Assembly (NCBI GenBank): GCA_037954235.1
Contig: JBBMOA010000018.1
Location: 12,572,501 to 12,636,500, forward strand
Direction of reading: 5' to 3'
Origin: Aulostomus chinensis
Taxonomy: Eukaryota > Chordata > Actinopteri > Syngnathiformes > Aulostomidae
Length of the DNA stretch: 64,000 bases
The position numbers and the translations under genes were made by a program. Below the pieces are notes generated by a model that saw only the letters and a program-made list of their open reading frames with translations, searched no databases and was not told where the DNA came from. Positions 52,801 to 62,790 of the stretch are shown here, piece after piece. Every line of letters begins with the position of its first letter. The first letter of the stretch is position 1.

Positions 52801-54480
52801 TAATGGAGTTCTCAAAACTAGACGGGCGAGGAGGTTAGAGGTCTGCATACAGATTATTATTATTAAAGAGTCCTTTTTTATTTTAAATATCGCAAATATG
52901 TTTTTCTTCGGGCGGCACGGTGGTGCAGTGGTCAGCACTGTGGCCTCACAGCAAGAAGGTTCTGGGTTCGAACCCCGGGTTGGGAAGTGGATCTTTCTGT
53001 GTGGAGTCTCCATGTTCTCCCTGTTCCTGTGTGGGTTCTCTCTGGTACTCCAGCTTCCTCCCACAGTCCAAAGACATCAAGAGGGGACGAGGCTGATTGA
53101 TACTCTAAATTGACTGTAGGTGTGACTGTGAGTGTGAATGGTTGTCTGTCTCTATGTGTTGGCCCTGTGATAGACTGGTGACCTGTCCAGGGTGAACCCC
53201 GCCTCTCGCCTGACCGCTGCTGGGATAATCTATAGACCCCCGCGACCCTTAACAGGATAAGCGGAAGAAGATGGATGAATAGATTGATGTTTTTCTTAAT
53301 AAACGTTTGTAAATTTGTTTCACAATGAATTGGTTGACGTTACCAAGATGAACTCATTAATCTTCTTTTTTTTTTTGCTACAAAGGATTTAATTAGATGA
53401 AAAACTAAAGTGTAGAGAAGAGTATTGAGAGTCGTTACTAGGAAATAATAAACTCCGTGCAAGGACTATTTGAAGTGACTGGTCTCTGTCTCCATGCAGG
53501 GATCGTACGAGCCTCCAGCGTGTTCCCCATCCTCAGCACCATCCTGCTCATGCTGGGTGGGTTGTGCGTAGGGGTTGGCAGAGTCACCAACAAGACCAAC
53601 AACGTCCTCCTCAGCGCTGGCATTCTCTTCGTAGCTGCAGGTGAGCCTGAGAATGAAGCTTTTGGCTGCACCTCTTGCGAGAGGAATGAGGGTTTGTCAT
53701 GAAGAAATGCAGCTTTAAATGAGTTCTGGGGTTCGAAATCGAAGTATGTTAGAGGTGGCATCATAAAGTTGCAATCATAAAGGTGCACTTCGCCCATAAA
53801 GAACGAGGAGTCGTGTCGTTTCGGCGCTCTGTGGTGATGAGAGGACGGCAATGATTGGCTGCTTCAGGGACTCACGATCGCCACCTTTCCACGTTCTGCC
53901 TTCTCTCTCTTTTTCTCTTTGATTTTCACGTCTTTCTTTCTCCTCTTTATCAGGTCTGAGCAACATTATCGGCATCATTGTCTACATCTCCAGCAACGCT
54001 GGAGACCCAAATGACAAACGTGACGACGACAAGAAGTACACTTACTCCTACGGTTGGTCGTTCTACTTCGGTGCCCTCTCTTTCATCGTTGCCGAAACCG
54101 TGGCTGTCCTCGCCATCAACATCTACATTGAGAAGAACAAGGAAGTTCGCTGGAGGGCGCGACGCGAGTTCATCCACTCACTCTCTTCCTCTTCCCCGTA
54201 TTCCAGGATACCAAGCTTCCGTTACCGCCGGCGGACATCGCACGCGAGCTCTCACTCCACAGAGGCTTCACGGGAGAACTCACCTGTGGTGGGACTGAAG
54301 GGGGCGCCATCTTCCAGCGGACCCTTAGACGAGCTTTCCATGTACGCCCTGGCTAGGGACAGCGTGACTGAGAACACATACAGCCCCGAACGGGAAGCGG
54401 CTGCCGAGTTCCTACAAGTCCATAACTGTTTCCCTAACGATTTAAAGGACGGGGTGAACCGCAGGACCACACCCGTGTGA
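42232..54480 (+). CDS. cacng4: Voltage-dependent calcium channel gamma-4 subunit / TARP gamma-4
   Basis: Four-pass membrane protein of the claudin-like gamma/TARP family; trafficks and modulates AMPA receptors and can associate with L-type channels. Coding exons 42232-42454, 51671-51754, 53500-53640 and 53954-54480 (223+84+141+527 nt) give 324 residues, against about 327 in human CACNG4. TM1 is about residues 11-30; GLWRICC at 66-72 is the claudin-family signature; NGT and NAT at 42 and 45 are glycosylation sites; [13 protein letters not shown] follows in exon 2. TM2-TM3 are coded by exon 3 and the start of exon 4, and TM4 by [20 protein letters not shown]. The cytoplasmic tail has an Arg/Ser-rich region ([10 protein letters not shown]) and ends in TTPV, a PDZ ligand. 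The tail ([24 protein letters not shown]) fits gamma-4 better than gamma-2, -3 or -8. Intron 1 is about 9.2 kb. Candidate poly(A) signals are near 55710 and 56236. Confidence 0.95.
45038..45085. repeat. (GA)n microsatellite
   Basis: About 24 GA dinucleotides, directly abutting the left terminus of the candidate element at 45086. Confidence 0.95.
45086..46506. mobile_element. Candidate element with inverted termini (or two facing repeat fragments)
   Basis: The left end CCTTGTTCAGGCTGACAAAT is matched by the reverse complement of the right end (CTGCAGTGTGAACAAGG at about 46490-46506). The interior right part has AGATGGAAAACCACC and GGTTTGAAACATATGAGCGG phrases typical of fish non-autonomous DNA repeats. 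No transposase was seen and target duplications are not clear. It may instead be two separate fragments of one family facing each other; sequence at 44935-45030 also looks related. Confidence 0.35.
48479..48804. repeat. Two tandem fold-back (MITE-like) units
   Basis: Unit 1 (48479-48634) begins GTAAACACAGGTGGACATAA and ends CAGTTACACTTGTGTTTAC. Unit 2 (about 48659-48804) begins GTAAACGCAGGTGTAAATGA and ends CAGTTACACCTGTGTTTA. In each unit the ends are inverted repeats of each other (TAAACACAGGTG / CACCTGTGTTTA), and both contain TTAATTATGG-CCTGTTCCA. The units are imperfect direct duplicates with diverged centres. Confidence 0.7.
50690..51040. repeat. Dispersed repeat family, copy 3
   Basis: Shares AGCTTCAAGCTAAATATGCG, GTGAGCTCAACACACC and GAACTTGAAAAGCAAAA with the copies at 25312-25930 and 36234-36560. 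Confidence 0.55.
52911..53286 (+). repeat. tRNA-like interspersed repeat (SINE-like), copy 2, in cacng4 intron 2
   Basis: Complete copy: head GGCGGCACGGTGGTGCAGTG, B-box-like GGTTCGAACCCC, then the same body as copy 1 at 6245, ending in GATGGATGAATAG. It is less diverged than copy 1 in the tRNA-like head. Confidence 0.85.
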
Positions 54481-56242
54481 ACGGCACAACAGTGAGAGTT
54501 TCAAACGGTTCTCTTCTGAACGGACCGAGAGAGGAAGACAAGATGAACTGCGAAAGAGCCAGTAGTTCTTTTCTCTTGTTTCTGCTTTTAGAGATCACCA
54601 AAGCAGATCAGCGTTAGCGTCGTTTGTGCTGTAGCCAAAATCAGTGTCGTCTTTCGGCTTGCCCAGATGTGTGTGGATCATTGCCAGTCACCCCAGTAGT
54701 GGGTGAGAGTGGAGCGTTGAGGTGTGCCAATCAGCAGTATCCTACCTGTAAATTATATAATAAGGTGCTAAATAACATGTACAACTTGTTCCATTTGTGT
54801 GTGAAGTTGCTATGAACCTCATCTTTGCCTTATAGTCTAATCACAGGTCTTTCTGCAGAATATATGGCCTTTAAAACAAACTCAAATGATCTTTTCTCAC
54901 GTGTACACTAGCAAATGTTTTGAACGTTTAGTATTTAAGATTGTACCACGACTAAGTTTGGTGCCACTTGCTGTTTTCCTCGCTCCCATATCAGTCTACC
55001 ATCCTTCTACAAGAGACCCTCGTGGACGTGTAAAGAAAAAAAAGAGGGACTCAGAACTGTGAAAAGGCACCAGTCAGGACTTCCTCTTCTATTTGTCTCT
55101 CTGAAGGGAGTCTAACATTCACAGATAAGGATGAGAGCGAGGCCGTCTGTCTTTCACACCGCCTGTGAGTCCATCTGGAGTACCTATCCTACACCTCTAC
55201 CACCCCCCACCCCCCCACCCTCATGTCAAACAGAGGACCTGGACAGAGGCAGAGGGAGCTGTCTGCAAGTGCATCTGTGACTCGAATAACCATCCTGCAC
55301 ACCCACATCACTGCTCTTTCAGTTCTCTCAGGAAACGCTTTTGAGGTCCTCTCCCTTCCGTGGAAAGGAGCAGTGATAGAAGATAAACCTGGTGATTAAA
55401 AGATTTCAACAAACGCCGTTATTGTATTTTGAAAATCTTGAATGTTTGTACTCCCTTAAAAAAACACACACACAAAAAAAAACCCAAACACACAGCTGGG
55501 GTGGGTTTTTATTTTATTTTTATTTTTGTTTTTGCGGTAGGGCTATTCAGCTGGTTCTGGTTTAGCAAAGGAGCTCATTCAACCATACAACCGTATTTGA
55601 TCGTAATTAGCGTGTTTGTTATTCCCTTAGAAATACCACTTCATGTATCCGGCTATAAAAGAAAGCCATCAGTTGTTTGTAATGTAAAGAAACATTTATA
55701 AAAGTATACAATAAAAAAAACAACCTTAAATGTTTAAGACATGTACAGAGGATTATTATCATTATTATCACTATTATTATTACTATTATTATTATTATTA
55801 TTATTACTGAGTCTCAAATACTGATGTGGTCAATTCAGTTTACCGTTTTATATCCAGATAAACAGACAGTGGCTTTTCTGTTATCAGTCTATTTGATATT
55901 CTGTTTGGTGAAGTACGGTTTGTATTTTAGGAGAAGAAATTATATTTTCTGATGCATGTAAGCAGCCGCTGTACATTCTAATATGCGCTTCTATTTATTT
56001 ATGGGAGTAACCTATTGCTATAAAACAAGCACATTGTCATCTTTGGATGTTCAGGGGGAAGGTGCTAATTTGATGCTATATAAGTTAAACACCTTAAAAA
56101 AAAGGAAAGCTTACTGTTTTGTCCTTATTTTATATTGGGTAGAAGAGTGCCTTTGTTTATTGTTTCATTCCAGTTCAGATTCAATTTCCATTGTCATATT
56201 TGAATTACTACCAAAAAACATACTGTACATAGACAAATAAAC
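54481..56242 (+). other. cacng4: Probable cacng4 3' UTR
   Basis: No open frame of interest follows the stop codon. AATAAA signals occur near 55710 and at 56236-56241, consistent with a long 3' UTR, which is usual for TARP genes. It includes C-rich (about 55200-55220) and (ATT)n (55752-55807) tracts. The actual end is not known. Confidence 0.45.
55752..55807. repeat. (ATT)n microsatellite
   Basis: Imperfect ATT triplets within the probable cacng4 3' UTR. Confidence 0.9.
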
Positions 56243-57230
56243 AAAATCAGGGTTATAATGTTGTGCTTTAGTGGTGATTTCTTCCCAAAAAAATCATGCA
56301 TAAACCTGAAAGTTCAACAGCATGCAAATGATAACACTCAGAAATCTAAAGCCTATCTTGTTTCGCACTGAGGAGCGTTGATTGAAGCGTTGTTTGAGTT
56401 TCTGACCTTCTATTGAGTCCTGACCGGTCCTTCAGCTCGGCTGCATAAGACTGAATCGCTTTCTTCTCCCGGTGATCAATGAGCCACTTCGGCTGCCGAG
56501 TCTCCACATTGTGACAGAGAAATAAATCAGTCGGCGTCACGGTGATGGCAGCGCTCTTACATCAAAATGTTAAAAAGCCGTTACTCAGCCTCAGAGAGAA
56601 GCCACCTGATCCAGTCAGTCACCCAGCTGATTCAACAACATCCCCGTCTAATGGGTCTGCTTTTCAAAGGTTTGATCACACGGGGATGATCAGGACTCTG
56701 AGGTCCAGGTTTTGGAACCACCAAATTGCATACTGGGTGTCCTACAATGATGTTGTCTCAGACTTTCAGGTTCTGGACTCCAAAATTGAGTCTCAGGAGT
56801 GACCTCCCCCCGATTGATTCACTAGGGACCCTAAAAACTAGAGATATCACACATTTTACCTGAGTTTTGGATTCTGGATTTTTTTTTTCCCCCAATTTAT
56901 TTGATCAGTAATCTTATAAATAGTAATTATAAATGGAAATGTAAGTTGTTGTTGTTGTTTTTTTTTTTTTTACAGTTTTGCAAACTCTTTATCTTAACTT
57001 TTCACTGTCGAGTCTTTTTTTTCCCCAAGGACTGTAATAATTGCTTGCTAATCTAAGTTTTGTTAATGCACCGGAAGATTACTGTGCTTATTTCTTGTAG
57101 GGTTAAAAAAAAAACAGATAACTGTTTGTTTTAATCTGATAACATAATGAAAAGTTATCAAATGAAGTAAAATATTCATTAATGTTACAGTTTCCCTGCA
57201 ATACCTACATTACTGTATAACTTTAAAATG
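56243..57230. other. Intergenic, nothing firm
   Basis: The plus-strand open frame 56542-56802 (86 codons) is the only notable one. It has no recognised domain and no obvious splice signals, so I do not call it a gene. Confidence 0.35.
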
Positions 57231-57233
57231 GCC

Positions 57234-57480
57234 ATCCCTCCATTTTCTATACTGCTTACCCGTTCAGGGTCGCAGGTGGGGGGGCTGAGGTCTATCCCAG
57301 CTGACACTGTGCAAGAGGCGGGATTCACCCTGGACGGGTCTCCAGTTCGTCGCAGGGCCAACAGAAGCATTTAGGGGTTCAGTATCTTGCTCAAGGACAC
57401 TTCAACATGGTCACCCGGGGAAGTGAGGATCAAACCAGCAACCCTTCGTTCACTAGACGGCCACGCCACCTCCGAGCCAT
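57234..57480 (-). repeat. Interspersed repeat related to the SINE-like family, inverted copy
   Basis: The complement of the common fish repeat: CACCCTGGACGGGTCTCCAG, CGCAGGGCCAAC, CTTGCTCAAGGACACTTCAA and a final GGATCAAACCAGCAACCC. It shares only the 3' half (the GTCCAGGGTGAA region) with the copies at 6245 and 52911, so it is a related but distinct subfamily. Confidence 0.65.
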
Positions 57481-57710
57481 GCGAACTTTAAAACGTTAGT
57501 GTGTCAATTTGAATCATGACAACATCACCTCAACTTCTCAAGTTCCATCAATTTAAAAGTCAATCAGGACACCAACGTTTTAACGTTATAACAAGAGGTC
57601 TTTCTTGACAGAGTATATATTAGTTATTATCTGTTCGTCTAAACAGGATGTGTTTTGCTCGTAATAACGACAAAAATTCTTCTTGAAATGAGATTTATTA
57701 ATTGTCTTAA

Positions 57711-57930
57711 AGGGACAGGTCACCCAAAAATGATAATTCAATCATTCTCTACTGACCTTCATGCTGATGGAGCATTGATTGAAGATTTTTAATCCACAAA
57801 AGGTGTTGAATGGTGACTAATTTTCCAACATTTAAAGAAATAATAATAATAATAAATACACAATAAAAACGTTAAATGCTGCCATACGACCTGTCTGGAG
57901 TAACCCAAATGTCCTGAAGCCTTGACATGC
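57711..57930 (+). repeat. Partial relative of the TTAA-flanked element
   Basis: This begins TTAAAGGGACAGGTCACCC, like the left end of the element at 26994. About 180 nt later it carries GTAACCCAAATGTCCTGAAG, matching GTAATCCAAGTGTCCTGGAG near 27716 in the larger element. The right end is not identified. Confidence 0.5.
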
Positions 57931-58010
57931 TAAATCTGTCTTTCATCAAATGAAAAGAAAATGTTTTGACAAGAAATTAGACAAATTGCGGTGAATACTC
58001 TAAATGTGTA

Positions 58011-58072
<62 letters not shown>
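58011..58072. repeat. (TG)n(TA)n compound microsatellite
   Basis: TG dinucleotides followed by about 45 nt of alternating TA. Confidence 0.95.
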
Positions 58073-58079
58073 AACTTCA

Positions 58080-60060
58080 ACAACTGATATGTAGGACTTT
58101 GCTGGTGTGATTTCATCTTTATTTCTCCATCAAAGTTGAGCGCTGTTGTTACAGTGTTGCAGCCAGACCTTGTACCTTCCACCTCATCTCATTTCTTTTC
58201 AATCGGTGCTCATTAATCCACAATCAACCATCCCACATCGCATAACCGCCGGTTCACGTAGACGCTCAAAAGCATCTTGGTGTAACGGGCTGAAATGATG
58301 GCCCCATGGAGACAAACATGTACGGTGAGTGATGACGTTGTTTTAGAGAAGAACATCAACATGACCCTGACAGAAATGGCCTGAGGGCATGGATAATCTA
58401 ATTTAGCTTGAGTAATGTTGCCTGTCATTAGCAAATGAATACAGTCGGGTCCCTCTGAAGGCTATGCAATCTATTCTACTCTGGGTAAAATTAGACACCA
58501 ATTAAGGTTGTTTTTCATCTTGGAATAAAAAAATCTAACATGGAAGCTGGCAGCCTAATTGAAGTTAATCACTGCTGAGTTTAGACGTGTCAATCCTGAT
58601 TTCAAAGGAAGTGACTTTATGTGTTTCTGTCATGGCTCTTAACAGTTCCGCTACAGTGGAAGCTCACCGATGATATCCCAGCCACCGTATCCAGAGATGC
58701 CTCCCTGACAGACGCTGTCATCTGTTTTCAGCGTCACTCGTCAGTATACACGATCCTGCTAGTGACACGGTTGATCAGTTATGAAGTGTTACCATGGTTG
58801 TCCACGCTGCTGGCTATTGCTTGGAGACTCTGTGAGGTGTTATTGTCTCTGTACACGGTCACCGGGGGAGCAAATGAAGCGGGTCATGGGGTCACCCGGT
58901 AAGACAGGCTGCGCCAAAAGATACAATTATTATAGTTTTGCACACTTGGAGAAATGCGGCGTCTCTCACCGCCTTAGCCAGGAACTCGTCCTCTGGGAAA
59001 AAGGCGGTTTCGCTGCAAACGCATCCAGGTGGAACGTGATAATGAACAACTGTCTCTCAGCTCCTCTCAGCTCCCACCGCGGGGTTTCTTCTTCTTCTTT
59101 TTTTTCCAAAAAGCTTTTGAGTGGGATGATTTATCTTTGTTGATCGATTTCCTGGTTCGGTTAGCTAGTGATTACCTGAGGCGCTGTGGTTCTCTCACAT
59201 ACATTCACCTCTTAAAAAGCATTGAACATCAGAACTGGGTGTCACACAGCTGTGGATTTCTGTCTAGGTTTCTTTTTTACACACGAATGCCTGTTATGAT
59301 GCAATTGGCCTGCACATACAAACCACTCAGATGCTTTGTGTTTTACAGAAACATAAGACAAAGCCTCTGTCACACTGGCTATTAAAACTTTGGTGGGTCA
59401 CCTCCTGCTGTGTACCACCTCTACCTCCACGCTAGCACCACCAGTGGCTAGGCCAGCACTGCTAACATTAATGCTAGCTGTCTGTTTGACAATAAATGCT
59501 AGTGTTGGACTCTTTAGTTTTTATTCAAACTGTTATGTTTAGTTGTTATGTGTTACTTGTTTTTCAGTCGTGTGTTTCTGGTGTGTTTCTTCCTGTGTTT
59601 TATTTCAGTAGAGTTCAGTTTTATTTTGTTAGCTGTTGTGTTTTTGTGTGCTTGTCACTTCCTGTTTTTGTTTTTTTCCCCTGTCTTTTTTGAGTGCTTC
59701 ACCCGGTCCTGGCTTTGTGTTCTCCACCTGTTTCTTGTTCCGTCATCAGTTGAGTGGATTTGGTTTTCCGAGTCAGTTTTTGTCAGATCCTTGCGTCTCA
59801 TCACGTCCTGCCACCTCGGATGTTTTCCATCCTGTTTCCTAGAGTTTTGTGTTGTTGTTTTGTTTGCTTATTAAACCTTCAGTTTACACAAGTCCTGCCT
59901 GGCCTGCTCTCCTTGTCTCTGTGTTTGGGTCCTCCTCCACACCGCCTCACGATCACATGATTTTGGAAGCCCATCCATCCACCCACCCATCCATCCATTT
60001 TCTTCTGCTTATCCTGTTAGGGGTAGTGGGGGGGGGGGGGGGGGCACGAGCCTATCCCAG
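58080..60060. other. Intergenic between cacng4 and cacng1
   Basis: No exon was recognised. T-rich plus-strand open frames (59496-59960) are compositional. The frame 58621-58902 has no recognisable domain. Confidence 0.35.
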
Positions 60061-60069
60061 CAACAAGCA

Positions 60070-60350
60070 ACATCAATCTATTCATCCATCTTCTTCGCTT
60101 ATCCTGTTAAGGGTCGCGGGGGTCTATAGATTATCCCAGCAGCGGTCAGGCGAGAGGCGGGGTTCACCCTGGACAGGTCACCAGTCCATCACAGGGCCAA
60201 CACATAGAGACAGACAACCATTCACACTCACAGTCACACCTACGGTCAATTTAGAGTATCAATCAGCCTCGTCCTCTCTTGATGTCTTTGGACTGTGGGA
60301 GGAAGCTGGAGTACCAGAGAGAACCCAGGCAGGAACAGGGAGAACATGTA
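60070..60350 (-). repeat. SINE-like repeat, copy 3 (inverted, lacking tRNA-like head)
   Basis: The complement of the body of copies 1 and 2. It begins with the CATCTTCTTCGCTTATCCTG tail region and ends at GGGAGAACATG, so the tRNA-like head is missing. A further fragment of the tail (CCATCCATCCATTTTCTTCT) lies just left at about 59975-60055, interrupted by a G-run. Confidence 0.8.
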
Positions 60351-60359
60351 AACCTTTGG

Positions 60360-61600
60360 AAGCCGCAGATCCCAATTCCAACAGTCAGGACTCTGTTTTT
60401 AGCTAAGCAGTTAGCAGTTCCTGTTGCTGTCATGGGCATGGGATGAGATCGTTCAAACCATTTATGCATATTTAGGCATGTTAGGCAACAAATAGAATGC
60501 TAAAGGTTCTTATTTTTTAGCGGCCCCGGAGCAAATGGTCATCGGCAGTCTGGAAATGCATCCCTTGAAGACCCGCCTGAAGCCTTGCTCTCTGATTGGC
60601 TAGTACTCAGGCATGTGGGGTGAGATTGATGAGGCTCAGAGCCAATCAGAGGCAGAGAAGGAGGAGCTCTTTGCAGAATGCAGGAGTGAAAAATCATTTA
60701 CTGGTTTATTTTTGATGGACGATATTGAGATGATAGTACAGATGCTGATACATCCTGCTATTTTGTGTGTGTTGTGAGAAGTGAAAATGGGACAGTCTTG
60801 TCTAAAGTGGGGCACAGTGGTTGAAAAAAAGCATGTCCATTTACTCAAATATTTGATGGGGAAATGTTGATCGTCCCTCTGATATTAATGCTTAATTCAA
60901 CCCTTTGTCTCTTCTTGTTAGATCCTCAAAGCATTTTAGCAGCAACCGCCGATCAAGCATGTGGCCTCCTGCAGGATTTGAAAATATATTCAAGAACATT
61001 CAGAGGGCAGACGTATTATTTAAAAAGGTGCAAGTTTCCAAAACTGTGCTGCACAGATAATCCTGTCAATGGGATGTACTTCAAATTTTAGTGGCTAAAG
61101 GCCTTTTTCTCTCTTCTCTCCAAATTTGGAGCAGCATCTACCATCAGGTGGGACCCTTGTCTCAAATCTTGACTGCTGATTGGCTGAGTAAGTAGATCAG
61201 CTCATTCATATGGCAACTAATATAGGAAATCTCTCTCCCCACCCCCCACCCCCCACCCCCCGGAGTCCCCTGGTGCTCCGCGCAAGAGACAATTGAGCCT
61301 GAAAGGGATTGGACAGAATATGAGAGAGATGTGGCTGAGAATGTTCCAGATAGACAAAAGATTGACAGCATCAGTGTTTGACACGGCAATGAAAGATTCA
61401 ATACAACTGTCAAAACTTTCTTTTCTTTTTTTTTTTGATATACAAAGAAGTGCATGTCTAAACTTTTAAGTGTTTGATCTCGACCACACTTGTCAACATC
61501 AGAACGGTCGAATGAAAGGTGTAATGGTTTGGAGTGTTTGTCGGCACATCTTCATCCTGTAGTTGAGTGGCCTCTGCTCACTGGCACGCTACTAGGGAGG
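60360..61600. other. Upstream region of cacng1
   Basis: No exon was recognised. Contains a C-rich tract near 61239-61262 and a T-run near 61426-61437. Confidence 0.35.
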
Positions 61601-61858
61601 GAGAGGAAGAGAGGAGAGAGGTAGAAACTAGGGCACTGTTATCTGGCCCCCTTTTTTTTTTTTTTTTTTTTTTTTACCAACCACCAGGCACAAGGCAGCG
61701 AAACAGAAAGAAAGCATCGTGGACTGGAGAACAGTGAAGAAGAGAAGGACGTTAGAAGTGTAGTGAAGCTGTGAACAAGACTGAGGAACCTCTGGAGTCC
61801 ATCCGAGAAGACCTGAAAGCAAACAAGACAAAGGCGACCTTGACTGTCTTTAGGGTCT

Positions 61859-62030
61859 CTCTCTCTCTCACACACACACACGCACGCACACACACGCACG
61901 CACACGCATACACACACACACTTTTGTCACACTTACACACGTGTGTAAGCGCGCACACGCGCACACACACACACACATACATACACAACACCTTTTTCTT
62001 ACACACACACTTTCTTACACATACACAGCA
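61859..62030. repeat. CT/CA-rich simple repeat just upstream of cacng1 ATG
   Basis: Interrupted (CT)n then (CA)n-like dinucleotide blocks with CGCA and CACG variants, ending within about 10 nt of the cacng1 start codon at 62033. If the 5' UTR is unspliced here, it would be transcribed. Confidence 0.85.
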
Positions 62031-62032
62031 GC

Positions 62033-62273
62033 ATGTTTGAGGAGCAGGCGACCAAGGTCAAGATCACGTCGGTGGTGATTTTGGTGGGCATGTCGTCGAT
62101 GCTGGCGGCGGTGGTGACGGACCACTGGGCTGTGCTCAGCCCCCGGGTGGAGAAGCTCAACGCTACCTGCGAGGCGGCCCACTTTGGCCTCTGGAGGCTC
62201 TGCAAAAAAAGCATCTTCATCGTGGAGGCAGACCCCCAGGGCAAAGGCTGCGGCCCCATCAGTCTACCTGGAG
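62033..62273 (+). CDS. cacng1: Calcium channel gamma-1 subunit, first coding exon (partial gene)
   Basis: The gamma subunit of the skeletal-muscle dihydropyridine receptor (Cav1.1) in the T-tubule membrane. Only the first coding exon is visible: 241 nt, 80 codons plus one base, ending at GGAG then GTATGG. TM1 is about residues 10-29. VVTDHWAVLSP (27-37) and TCEAAHFGLWR (45-55) are near-identical to mammalian CACNG1; NAT at 43 is a glycosylation site; CGPISLPG (73-80) closes the exon as in the human gene. I found no convincing second exon (expected to code an NCSYFRHF-like segment) in 62274-64000, so intron 1 probably runs past the window. Tandem, same strand as cacng4, as in human CACNG5-CACNG4-CACNG1. 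Confidence 0.92.
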
Positions 62274-62759
62274 GTATGGAGCTGACGCATTTTACGATTG
62301 CTGGAAGAGCATCGGGTGTTTGAATCATTGATACGCTCAAACTGATGTCATCTTGATGTTTTTTGAAGTCAGAGTTGAGCAGTCACAGTTTGTCAAGTCA
62401 AGAGGAGAGAAAAATGTTTTTCAAATGCATGTTGTGTATTCATGCCGGTCAAAGTAGAAACAGCAACAAAAATCAGACTTCCGACACCATTTTTCCACAA
62501 ATTAGTTTTGAACTTTGAACTTTGACTTATATGGGTTAAGTCTGTACAGAACATTAGTTTCTTTCTTAAGAATCATGTGGACAAACCACAGTTTGAACTC
62601 AGAGGCTGAAGGGTCAGAGTCAGTCTCCATCCTCCATTCTGATCCTCTTTTTCTTTCCCAGTCCTCTCCTCCCAAAAAGACCATGACAGCACACATGTGG
62701 GGCTGGCACTTGAGCGTGTACATGCACACACGTGCATGCATGCACGCACATACACACAC

Positions 62760-62790
<31 letters not shown>

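Noticed and set aside
58621..58902. 93-codon frame between cacng4 and cacng1
   Set aside because: No recognised domain or conserved motif; hydrophobic composition alone is not enough.
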